56,697 nt of DNA from Bacteroidota bacterium (GTDB lineage Bacteria > Bacteroidota > Bacteroidia > B-17B0 > Aurantibacillaceae). Under the pieces are notes generated by a model that did no database searches, had not been told where the DNA came from, and saw nothing but the letters and a program-made list of their open reading frames with translations. The position numbers and the translations under genes are program-made. Within the stretch, counting starts at the first letter, position 1, and every line of letters begins with the position of its first letter. This document shows, one piece after another, positions 33,813-41,087 of this stretch. Location: contig JACQAK010000104.1 in assembly GCA_016194985.1 (NCBI GenBank), positions 1 through 56,697 of the forward strand, in the 5' to 3' direction.

Positions 33813-35087
33813 TTACTGCTCAAAGAAATAGTCTATGAGCTTATTTATCTTCTCGACGTTAAATGAGTTTTCTCCTTCGAAGAAACCATCTATCGCTTTT
33901 GTAATTTCTGCGGCCGAAATAGTACCATCTTTATTGTAATCCGCTTCTATAAATTCAGCCGGAATGGTTGATGCTTTACCTGTTTTTGCCTGATTTTCTT
34001 TAGATTTTGCTTCTACTTCTTTTAAATAGGATAAGCTGGGGGCATTATTAAATCCTTCGCTTCTTTCTACTGATAAGCTATCCCATGCCAATTGACGCTT
34101 TGCCAGTTCTTCTTCATTAATCGTAACCCCATTACCATCAACTCTTGCTCCTTTTTTAGTAGTTAATTCTTTATCCATGTAATCAAATACACCGTCATCA
34201 TCTTTATCTTCAGGACAACCTTTTCCGTCTACTTTTACACCTTTAGGCGTTCCAAGGCATCTGTCATCCAGATCTTTAACTCCGTCGCCATCAGTATCTG
34301 AGTTATCCACTGCTTTAAAGTCAACATTGCTATAAGCGTCTTTTGCTTTCTTACCAAAATGTACGTTGATACCAATATTAGCAGAGGCCCAGCTATCGTT
34401 TCCTCCTTTTTTGTAATTATCAATATAATCAGACATACATAAGTTATATGATACGCCCACTCTTAAACTTGTGCGGAAGCCCATTTGAAACTTAGCTCCA
34501 ATTCCTAAAGGGATATAAAATGTATTTCTTGCATAATTTTTAACCGAATCTTTTAACTGAGTTTCGTACGTATAATCTCTTTTGATAATAGTGGATAAAG
34601 GCTCATTAGCTGGTGATTCCTGTAAGTTACGAATTGACCCGTCGCTCCAGTAGTTATATAATGTGGTATTCTTATCTCTCAAATCGCCATACGGATCAAA
34701 CATCATGTAACCAAATCCTGCCGTAATGTAGGGTGCTACATCTTTTTCCTTTTCTCCAAGTCTGTCGAAGAATGCAAATAGATTTACAGCTCCTCCGCTT
34801 ATTTTGGATTGAAAATTTAAATGAGATGACTTATCATTGTCTGTACCGGCCAATGTGCCGTACATTCCTTCAATGCCTACACCTAATATCTTGCCGATAC
34901 GATATTCCACGCCAAGGTTATAACCCAGACGAACGTCACTAAAAAAATTAGCATTGCTCTTACGACCAACATCACCTAAAAACTTTAGCCCACCTGCTTG
35001 TGCCGTAACAGACAATTGAGCAAAAGACGTATTGATAACAACTAAGCAAACCGCTAAAAAAGATAGTTTTGTAGAAATTCTTTTCAT
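33813..35087 (-). CDS. Outer-membrane barrel with TSP3 repeats and a C-terminal EF-hand
   Basis: A 424-residue protein with signal peptide (to about Ala23). An OMP-type barrel spans about 25-250, then TSP3 calcium repeats at about 258-300 (DTDGDGVKDLDDRC, DKDDDGVFDYMDK), and a canonical EF-hand loop DYNKDGTISAAE at 383-394. It is the paralogue of the protein encoded at 30202-32415 but ends in an EF-hand instead of SPOR repeats. It is the first gene of the series; TAGTTTTG (35137-35144, minus strand) is a possible -7 element. Calcium-dependent envelope structure is likely. Confidence 0.72.
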   Translation of the reverse strand: MKRISTKLSFLAVCLVVINTSFAQLSVTAQAGGLKFLGDVGRKSNANFFSDVRLGYNLGVEYRIGKILGVGIEGMYGTLAGTDNDKSSHLNFQSKISGGAVNLFAFFDRLGEKEKDVAPYITAGFGYMMFDPYGDLRDKNTTLYNYWSDGSIRNLQESPANEPLSTIIKRDYTYETQLKDSVKNYARNTFYIPLGIGAKFQMGFRTSLRVGVSYNLCMSDYIDNYKKGGNDSWASANIGINVHFGKKAKDAYSNVDFKAVDNSDTDGDGVKDLDDRCLGTPKGVKVDGKGCPEDKDDDGVFDYMDKELTTKKGARVDGNGVTINEEELAKRQLAWDSLSVERSEGFNNAPSLSYLKEVEAKSKENQAKTGKASTIPAEFIEADYNKDGTISAAEITKAIDGFFEGENSFNVEKINKLIDYFFEQ

Positions 35088-35225
35088 AAATTTATCGTTT
35101 AATAATCGATTAAATTAGTTGTTTTCTCGACAAAAACAAAACTAAACCAAAAAAAAGGGAAGTTTTTTGAGGTAAAATGTTAATTTTAAACAAAAGGGTG
35201 TTAGTTAAGTCTGAAAATTATCATT

Positions 35226-35837
35226 TTAACCATTAAAAAAACGATTTTTTCGGATAGAAAGACCCTTTTTGATTTTCAGAGCATGAATAATGGAAGGAAC
35301 ATCTGTTTGATTAGTTTTAAGCATAAAAGCGATCATTAAAATTTCTATCTGCACAATTATTCCGTACCAAAAGGAAATTGTAAAACTGATGCTCCCGTTA
35401 TTATTCAAAATAATATCTACAAAAAACCATAATAAACATAATGCCCAGCATTTTGATAAAATAGTATGATACGAGATGCGGTCGTTAAATTTTAATTTTC
35501 CCACTACTATAATAAAGAGTTCAGAAAATACTAAAATGAATATTTGCAGAAAATGTGTTTTCAAAAACGAAGAGTGGTTAATGCATAAATAAAACAAGCA
35601 GCTAAACCAAAACACCGTATCGATCTTCGTATCCAATTGCCTCATTTCTATCGTTGAGATCCTGAGATATCTGGCAATAATCCCGTCGAGTATATCACTT
35701 ATAATAGCATAAACACTCAGTAGTATCACCGCCAAGGGTGGTACTTTAATAAATGCAACTCCTATAATGAGTATGGCTGTTACCAAACGGGAATATAAAA
35801 GTATGTGTGGGATCTTATAAAGGACTTTCTTTCTCAT
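35226..35837 (-). CDS. CDP-alcohol phosphatidyltransferase family protein, altered motif
   Basis: A 203-residue membrane protein with about five hydrophobic segments. The CDP-OH-P motif is D48-I-L-D51-G52-x2-A55-R56, then D69 and D73, but the Gly expected at position 65 is Met. The four Asp residues that bind two metals are intact, so it may still transfer a phosphoalcohol. It ends a five-gene lipid series, 4 nt after the surface-repeat gene. Substrate unknown. Confidence 0.75.
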   Translation of the reverse strand: MRKKVLYKIPHILLYSRLVTAILIIGVAFIKVPPLAVILLSVYAIISDILDGIIARYLRISTIEMRQLDTKIDTVFWFSCLFYLCINHSSFLKTHFLQIFILVFSELFIIVVGKLKFNDRISYHTILSKCWALCLLWFFVDIILNNNGSISFTISFWYGIIVQIEILMIAFMLKTNQTDVPSIIHALKIKKGLSIRKNRFFNG

Positions 35838-35841
35838 CTGT

Positions 35842-36531
35842 TTACGATTTAAAATTCCAGTTAATAAAAGGTAAAGAGCGTTTTTGGTTTTTGTTCCAAA
35901 GACCTAATTGTATGCCGTGCAGATACTCCGAACTATTTTTTGCGCCAATTTGAAGACCGTTGTGAATGGTTGCATCATTAAACAAAGCTATTTGAACTCC
36001 TCGGGACGATGACCTTGATACATTAATATAGAAAGAACATTGTACACCATTCATAAATGCGGAATCATTTCCAATGAAAGCGAACTGAATGCCGTTTGCT
36101 ATCTGAGCAAAATTTGCAAAAATGGTCATGCTCAATCCATTGGTTATATTGGCATTGGATGCCATACCATTTATATTGACACCATTAATGTTACAATCAC
36201 ATATACTACCCAAAGGAGAAATATTAATGCCATTGATCTGCATGGCCACCGTGTCGGATTGGAATTCGCTCTTTAATGTGCAACTATCTCCACAAACCGG
36301 ACTTTGTGGCATGAGGGGCGCAATAATTCCTAGTCCAAACAGTTCAATATTAATTCCATTGACTTTTACCTGCTGTATATTAAAGCTTTGATTAAAGCCC
36401 ACAGACAAACCCTGGATCGTCGTGCTATCGTCGTGGAATGTCCAGACCGGAAAGCATACTTTGTTTTGAGCAACTAATGTATTTTGTATTAAGTATACTA
36501 ATAGTATTGTTTTTTTAAGCCTTATCTTCAT
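35842..36531 (-). CDS. LA_2272-like surface repeat protein
   Basis: A 229-residue secreted protein: signal peptide to about Ala21, then a run of short repeats of the form N-G-[IVL]-x-[IVF] (VNGINIE, INGINIS, INGVNINGM, TNGLSM, ANGIQFA, MNGVQC, RGVQIALFN, NGLQIGAKN, HGIQLGLWN). It ends KNQKRSLPFINW, a frequent terminal motif of this group. The regular spacing suggests a beta-solenoid or barrel. Four cysteines (in VCGDSC and CDCN) may form disulfides. It is encoded inside the lipid operon, which suggests an envelope role. Confidence 0.62.
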   Translation of the reverse strand: MKIRLKKTILLVYLIQNTLVAQNKVCFPVWTFHDDSTTIQGLSVGFNQSFNIQQVKVNGINIELFGLGIIAPLMPQSPVCGDSCTLKSEFQSDTVAMQINGINISPLGSICDCNINGVNINGMASNANITNGLSMTIFANFAQIANGIQFAFIGNDSAFMNGVQCSFYINVSRSSSRGVQIALFNDATIHNGLQIGAKNSSEYLHGIQLGLWNKNQKRSLPFINWNFKS

Positions 36532-36562
36532 AATATTAAGATTTTAAATGATGGGTGATTTT

Positions 36563-37192
36563 TTAAGCGGCTTTTAATTCGCACACTTCGTTATACATAT
36601 TTGTTACTACTTCTTTGGCATTTTGTCCTTTGCAATAATGCAATTCACCAAACACAACTCTGCAATTAAACGGAACAGGAATGAATGCATCTTTTGGTAA
36701 GACTTTACCTGTGTTTTCGATGTATGTGGGAATATAGGCAATGTGTGGGTACTTCAATAAAATATGTCCTATGCCATTTTTAAATTCCTGCATTTCGTTT
36801 GCTTTTCCTCTCGAGCCTTCAGGATAAATAATCAATGATTGTCCGCGCTTCAATGCTTTTATCATGATTCGAAAGGGTTCATTTTTTTTATTCTTTGCCG
36901 AGCAACAGCGTGGTATCAGTAACGCATTAACAAACATTTTTGTAATAAGGGATGTCCACTTATTAGCGCCAAAATAATCTCCGGCAGCTACCGGTTTTAT
37001 TTCCTTTATTTTATGTCCAGGCATGACGCTCATTAAAGCCAGTGTATCGATATGACTGTTATGATTGGCAATAATGATGAACTGTTTTGCTTCTGTTAAT
37101 ACTTCACTATGCTTATATTTTACGCCCGTTAAAGGTTTCAATACAAAAGGAACAAAGCCTTTGTAAATGATATTTAAAAATAATTGTCTCAT
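36563..37192 (-). CDS. 1-acyl-sn-glycerol-3-phosphate acyltransferase (PlsC-like)
   Basis: A 209-residue acyltransferase with the H-x4-D motif NHNSHID (H44, D49) and the glycerophosphate motif YPEGSRG (about 117-123). It would acylate lysophosphatidic acid at the inner membrane. It lies between the CdsA-like and surface-repeat genes. Together with the CdsA and CDP-alcohol transferase genes it recalls the E. coli ynbAB arrangement, a second phospholipid pathway beside the housekeeping one. Confidence 0.87.
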   Translation of the reverse strand: MRQLFLNIIYKGFVPFVLKPLTGVKYKHSEVLTEAKQFIIIANHNSHIDTLALMSVMPGHKIKEIKPVAAGDYFGANKWTSLITKMFVNALLIPRCCSAKNKKNEPFRIMIKALKRGQSLIIYPEGSRGKANEMQEFKNGIGHILLKYPHIAYIPTYIENTGKVLPKDAFIPVPFNCRVVFGELHYCKGQNAKEVVTNMYNEVCELKAA

Positions 37193-37228
37193 GATCTTAT
37201 ATTTTATTTAATTATTTAATTTTTGTGG

Positions 37229-37301
37229 GCTTCGACTCCGCTCAGCCTGACTTCGACAGTTCAACCCTCCGCTTAACAGGCTCAGGTTAACAGTTTGAAC
37301 T
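37229..37301. repeat. Intergenic repeat-like element
   Basis: A GC-richer island in an AT-rich gap. CTTCGACTCCGCTCAG resembles interspersed repeats of Bacteroidota genomes. A second, interrupted copy (CTTCGAC...TCCGCT...CTCAG) follows, and AGTTCAA (37258-37264) with TTGAACT (37295-37301) can form a stem. It separates cdsA from plsC. Copy number elsewhere cannot be seen. Confidence 0.45.
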
Positions 37302-37310
37302 AACAGCCAT

Positions 37311-38234
37311 TTATTTGGTAAAAAAATAGACTAAGTGAAAAAATACGGGAGCGGCTACAACTAAAGAATCGATTCTATCCAATACACCGCCATGTCCGGG
37401 AATAGCCGTTGACGTATCTTTTAAATGCAAATCTCTTTTTACTGAACTAATGATTACATCGCCTATGAAGCCTGCATTAGCTGTAACAAAACTGATGAAC
37501 AGAATCTGAGTTGTTGAACAAGGAGTTAAAAAATTTAAAGCAAGCCCCAAAGCAGTCGTTGTTAAAATACCGCCTATATATCCTTCCCATGTTTTGTTGG
37601 GACTCACTTTTGGCAAAATTTTATGCTTACCCAATAGTTTGCCCCACACAAACTGAAACACATCGTTCATTTCGGTGATAAATACTAAAAAGAATAATAA
37701 GCCGCGTCCGCCAGGTATTGATAACAACAAACCCAAATGACTTAAACCGAACAGTGCAATCATTAATGTAGCTGGTATTACTGCCATGGATTGAATAATG
37801 CCTTGTGTTTGACCAACCAATACTAACCGGAATGGTAATAGTACAAACATAAATACCGGAATAAAAACCAAACTGGCTATCATATAACCCTGGTATGTAA
37901 AAAAGTATTGAACAGGAATAGCTATATAGCAAAGTAACATGGCGCTTCTGTCTTCCTGACGCAATTTTAAAATAGTAAACAATTCGCGTAAGGCCACAAA
38001 TGATAATAAAGCAAAGGCGATATAAGAAATCTTAGCGCTAAATACAGTTGCTATTAAAAACACCAATGCCATAATCCACCAGGATTTGCAACGCATTTTC
38101 AATTCCGTGAGTTTGGCTTCCGGCTTTAGTTTTCCCAAAATAAAAAATAAAAGGCTGGCAAATGTTAATACAGAGAATACGATCCCAATAAATAAAAGCA
38201 TCGTTGAATCAATATGATCACATAATTTTTTCAT
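37311..38234 (-). CDS. Phosphatidate cytidylyltransferase (CdsA-like)
   Basis: A 307-residue polytopic membrane protein with about eight hydrophobic segments. The CDS signature is visible at the C-terminus: SSVKRDLHLKDTSTAIPGHG and then GGVLDRIDS (about 282-290). It makes CDP-diacylglycerol from CTP and phosphatidate. The adjacent CDP-alcohol transferase would use the product. Because it is clustered with PlsC and two CDP-alcohol transferases, it may be a pathway-dedicated copy rather than the essential CdsA. Confidence 0.85.
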   Translation of the reverse strand: MKKLCDHIDSTMLLFIGIVFSVLTFASLLFFILGKLKPEAKLTELKMRCKSWWIMALVFLIATVFSAKISYIAFALLSFVALRELFTILKLRQEDRSAMLLCYIAIPVQYFFTYQGYMIASLVFIPVFMFVLLPFRLVLVGQTQGIIQSMAVIPATLMIALFGLSHLGLLLSIPGGRGLLFFLVFITEMNDVFQFVWGKLLGKHKILPKVSPNKTWEGYIGGILTTTALGLALNFLTPCSTTQILFISFVTANAGFIGDVIISSVKRDLHLKDTSTAIPGHGGVLDRIDSLVVAAPVFFHLVYFFTK

Positions 38235-38239
38235 CGTTA

Positions 38240-38836
38240 TTATTTTAAAGAGTTAGATAATCGTTTGTAGGTACTCAACATTAAAAGAGAGACCGCTACA
38301 GTGAATATTGCGTTAAATGCAACGCTCAGAGCAGGGAATATGAAATACAAAATACACCACACTCCTATTAATAAGGCTCTGTCGCTCTTTCCCATTGGGC
38401 CGTCGTAACGACGTATACCGGAAACTACTTTTGCCAATACACCTGCAAATTCATTAATGATAGAGAAAGTGATAAACAAAAACAGTAACGGCTTATTGAC
38501 AAATGACAAACTAAATAGTCCACAAAAAATCATGGTATCAGAAATCACATCCCCAAATTCATTGAGCACTTCACCCAACTTACTTTGCTGATGATACATT
38601 CTTGCCATCATCCCATCCAATGCATTTAATGCCATTCTTATCAACAATCCAATGGCTACTATTACCAAATAGATATGATGATTAGGAGACATCAACAACA
38701 ATGCGCCCATTAAAGCAGACCATAACATTGCAACTACTGTCAGTTGATTAGCTGTAATGTGTTGTTTGTGCAGCTGATTCAATAAGGGCAACAACAACTG
38801 CTGGAATTTTGGCTTTAAATGATAAACTGATAACAT
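38240..38836 (-). CDS. CDP-alcohol phosphatidyltransferase family protein (YnbA-like)
   Basis: A 198-residue membrane protein with about five hydrophobic segments. The motif reads N71-A-L-D74-G75-x2-A78-R79-x8-G88, then LNEFGDVISD with D96 and D100. The first Asp of the usual D-x2-DG is Asn, and the G...D spacing is longer, giving the variant GEVLNEFGD. YnbA-type enzymes are similar. It starts the operon and is followed after 3 nt by CdsA. The headgroup acceptor is unknown. Confidence 0.8.
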   Translation of the reverse strand: MLSVYHLKPKFQQLLLPLLNQLHKQHITANQLTVVAMLWSALMGALLLMSPNHHIYLVIVAIGLLIRMALNALDGMMARMYHQQSKLGEVLNEFGDVISDTMIFCGLFSLSFVNKPLLFLFITFSIINEFAGVLAKVVSGIRRYDGPMGKSDRALLIGVWCILYFIFPALSVAFNAIFTVAVSLLMLSTYKRLSNSLK

Positions 38837-38920
38837 GGTTTTATTTTTTAATGGATATGAATACTAGAAATAAGAATAAACGGTAGTGAATAATGTCCTT
38901 TTTCATCTGCATGTGTTTAC

Positions 38921-39085
38921 TTATTGAATGAAATCGAAAAAACAGGTGGTTCCACTACCGGCTGGTTCTAAACCATACAGGTATTTCACATTGTGAATAA
39001 TGCTTTTGGTAATTAGTATGGAGGCAATGATAACGGTACACACTAAAGTGATGTGAAGTACATTTTTGAGAGTTCTTGTTTTCAT
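38921..39085 (-). CDS. Small 54-residue single-pass membrane peptide (short ORF)
   Basis: I found this by translating the otherwise empty stretch 38837-39304. ATG at 39085 to TAA at 38921 gives 54 residues: MKTRTLKNVLHIT, a hydrophobic segment from about 10 to 30, then NVKYLYGLEPAGSGTTCFF and a short end. A basic start followed by a hydrophobic helix and a Gly-rich tail with one Cys looks like a real membrane microprotein. It lies 84 nt upstream of the lipid operon on the same strand. No homologue is known to me; frame choice is by composition only. Confidence 0.4.
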   Translation of the reverse strand: MKTRTLKNVLHITLVCTVIIASILITKSIIHNVKYLYGLEPAGSGTTCFFDFIQ

Positions 39086-39170
39086 GGTATATTGATTTAA
39101 ATTGATAGGTCAAAATTAGACCTAAGCCAAAGCCTAATGAAACGGCTTCGTGGTCCAGACTTCTGTCTTG

Positions 39171-39269
39171 TTGCAAAAAATCCAAAATGCGGTTTATTAC
39201 AAAGTAGTCCGGGAGTAGTTTTTTGCAAAAAACAATAGGATAAAAACCATTTTTTGCATTTTTTGCAAA
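39171..39269. promoter_or_regulatory. Phased TTTTTTGCA boxes, candidate operators of the HTH regulator
   Basis: Four copies of a TTGCA/TGCAA-centred box: TTGCAAAAAA (39171-39180), the perfect palindrome TTTTTTGCAAAAAA (39219-39232), TTTTTTGCA (39250-39258) and TTTTTTGCAAA (39259-39269). Centres are 52, 31 and 9 nt apart, close to whole helical turns, so bound proteins would line up on one face. The last two overlap the promoter of the HTH gene. Confidence 0.55.
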
Positions 39270-39284
39270 TAATCACTATATTTA
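39253..39284 (+). promoter_or_regulatory. Promoter of the HTH regulator gene
   Basis: TTTG (39253-39256), 20 nt, then TATATTTA (39277-39284), one mismatch from TAnnTTTG. Transcription would start near 39291, about 14 nt before the chosen ATG at 39305. The -33 element is inside one of the TTTTTTGCA boxes. Confidence 0.5.
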
Positions 39285-39304
39285 TTAGTACTAAATACCA
39301 TAAA

Positions 39305-40312
39305 ATGGCAACAGCAAAATCTACATTTGAAATGCAGGAAGTGTTTATTAAACATCTAAAACAGATGGTTCCTTCCAATGTATCTCTGGTTGACGATATC
39401 GCCGATTTATTGAAAATAAGCAATGACAGTGCTTACAGACGTTTGCGTAATGAAACTGAATTAAGCCTGGATGAAACCTATAAGATATGTAAGCATTATC
39501 GTATTTCGGTAGATTCTGTGTTTTCAAACAAAGGCGATTCGGTAACCTGCAATTATATCAAACTAACCGATTCGGCAGATAATTTTGAAAGTTATTTAAC
39601 GAGTTTATTAACTCAATTAACCCGTTTACAAAAATCAGAAGACGCCAAGATCATTTATGCTGCTGAAGAAATTCCTATCTTCCATTCATTCTATTCAAAA
39701 GAATTGGCTGCCTTTAAACTATTTTACTGGCAACGTTCGGTATTAAACATTCCTGAATACCAAACCAAAAAATTTGACTGGGATTCTATTCCCGAAAGAC
39801 AATTGCAATTAGCGCAGGATATTCATGAAACTTATTTGCAGGTACCAAGTACTGAAATATGGACAACCGAAACGATACAAACCACAATTAAGCAAATAGA
39901 ATATTATTTTGAATCGGGCGCCTTTAAAGACAAGGAAGACAGCATTACTGTACTTCAGGAATTAAAAAAAATGATGCAGGCCATCAACCGCTATGCCGAG
40001 CATGAGAATAAAAACGAACACCACAAATCGTTGGTGACTCCATTTAGTTTGTACAATAGTGATTTAGTGATCGGTACCAATTGTATTTATATTACGGTAA
40101 ACGGCACCGCTTATTCGTACATATCGTTCAATACGCTTAATTCTTTAACTACAGGGAACCAACAGTTTTGCGAAGAGATTGAACACTGGATGAAAAACCT
40201 GATCAAAAAATCAACACTTATCAGCAGTATTGCCGAAAAACAACGCTTTCAGTTTTTCAGTAAAGCGTATAAGGCTATTGATTTATGTATAGAGCGCATT
40301 AAAAACTATTAA
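39305..40312 (+). CDS. HTH-type transcriptional regulator with large C-terminal domain
   Basis: I chose ATG 39305 (335 residues); the frame is open from 39254 but that would start within the promoter. An N-terminal helix-turn-helix lies at about 25-70 (VSLVDDIADLLKISNDSAYRRL, then LSLDETYKICKHYRIS), phage-repressor-like or BetR-like. The remaining 260 residues are mixed helical with no motif I recognise; it contains EEIPIFHSFY and a Gln/Glu-rich helical part. Upstream palindromic boxes at helical spacing suggest autoregulation. The adjacent divergent lipid operon or small peptide may also be a target. Function unknown. Confidence 0.65.
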   Translation: MATAKSTFEMQEVFIKHLKQMVPSNVSLVDDIADLLKISNDSAYRRLRNETELSLDETYKICKHYRISVDSVFSNKGDSVTCNYIKLTDSADNFESYLTSLLTQLTRLQKSEDAKIIYAAEEIPIFHSFYSKELAAFKLFYWQRSVLNIPEYQTKKFDWDSIPERQLQLAQDIHETYLQVPSTEIWTTETIQTTIKQIEYYFESGAFKDKEDSITVLQELKKMMQAINRYAEHENKNEHHKSLVTPFSLYNSDLVIGTNCIYITVNGTAYSYISFNTLNSLTTGNQQFCEEIEHWMKNLIKKSTLISSIAEKQRFQFFSKAYKAIDLCIERIKNY

Positions 40313-40418
40313 GATTGTCCTCCTTTGGGGTCAAATAAATAATAAACAACTAAAGTCTGACGCTTTGATTATGAAAAGTATAATTACCTAAAGAGCAGGT
40401 TTACTTAAAAAATAAAAT

Positions 40419-41087
40419 ATGAATTCACAATATAACATCATCATTGTTGCAGGAGGAACAGGCTCACGAATGCAATCCACGGTCCCAAAACAATTTATTG
40501 AGATAAAAGGCAAGCCTGTTTTAATTCATACCATTGAAAAGTTTTTGGAGTTTGATGAATTCATTAACGTGATTGTTTGTGTTCATAAAGATTATATGAC
40601 GGATGCCAATTTTATGTTAGCTGAATATTTTCCGGATAAAAATATACAGATCGTTAACGGCGGTGAAACCCGTTTTCATTCTGTAAAAAACGGATTAAAT
40701 GCCATTACCAACAAAAATGATATTGTTGGTATACATGATGCTGCAAGGCCATTTGTGAGTGTAGGTACCATCAAACGTTGTTTTGAAACTGCTGCTCAAA
40801 AAGGAAACGCCATTCCTATAGCACCTGTTAATGAAAGCCTGAGAATGGTAACTAACGGGATCAATAAGGCTGTGAGTAGAGATGATTATAAAATAGTACA
40901 AACACCTCAGTGCTTTATTGTTTCAAAAATCAAAGAGGCCTTTGAACAGGATTATTCTCCTTTCTTTACCGATGATGCCACCGTCTTGGAAGGCATGGAT
41001 GAAACCATTCATCTGGTAGAGGGTAATTTCGAAAATATCAAAATCACCAATCCGTACGATTTAAAATTTGCTGAATTATATTTATGA
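40419..41087 (+). CDS. ispD: 2-C-methyl-D-erythritol 4-phosphate cytidylyltransferase
   Basis: A 222-residue enzyme of the MEP isoprenoid pathway that forms CDP-ME. The CTP loop AGGTGSRMQSTVPKQF begins at residue 11, and HDAARPFVS (about 103-111) with DDATVLE complete the active site. Length is normal. Its stop overlaps the polX start by 4 nt (ATGA). Isoprenoid precursors also feed undecaprenyl phosphate, the lipid carrier of surface glycans. Confidence 0.95.
   Translation: MNSQYNIIIVAGGTGSRMQSTVPKQFIEIKGKPVLIHTIEKFLEFDEFINVIVCVHKDYMTDANFMLAEYFPDKNIQIVNGGETRFHSVKNGLNAITNKNDIVGIHDAARPFVSVGTIKRCFETAAQKGNAIPIAPVNESLRMVTNGINKAVSRDDYKIVQTPQCFIVSKIKEAFEQDYSPFFTDDATVLEGMDETIHLVEGNFENIKITNPYDLKFAELYL

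Noticed and set aside
38955..39185. A 76-residue minus-strand frame in the gap before the HTH gene.
   Set aside because: Its His/Arg-rich composition is unlike a protein, and it overlaps the more credible 54-residue membrane peptide in another frame.
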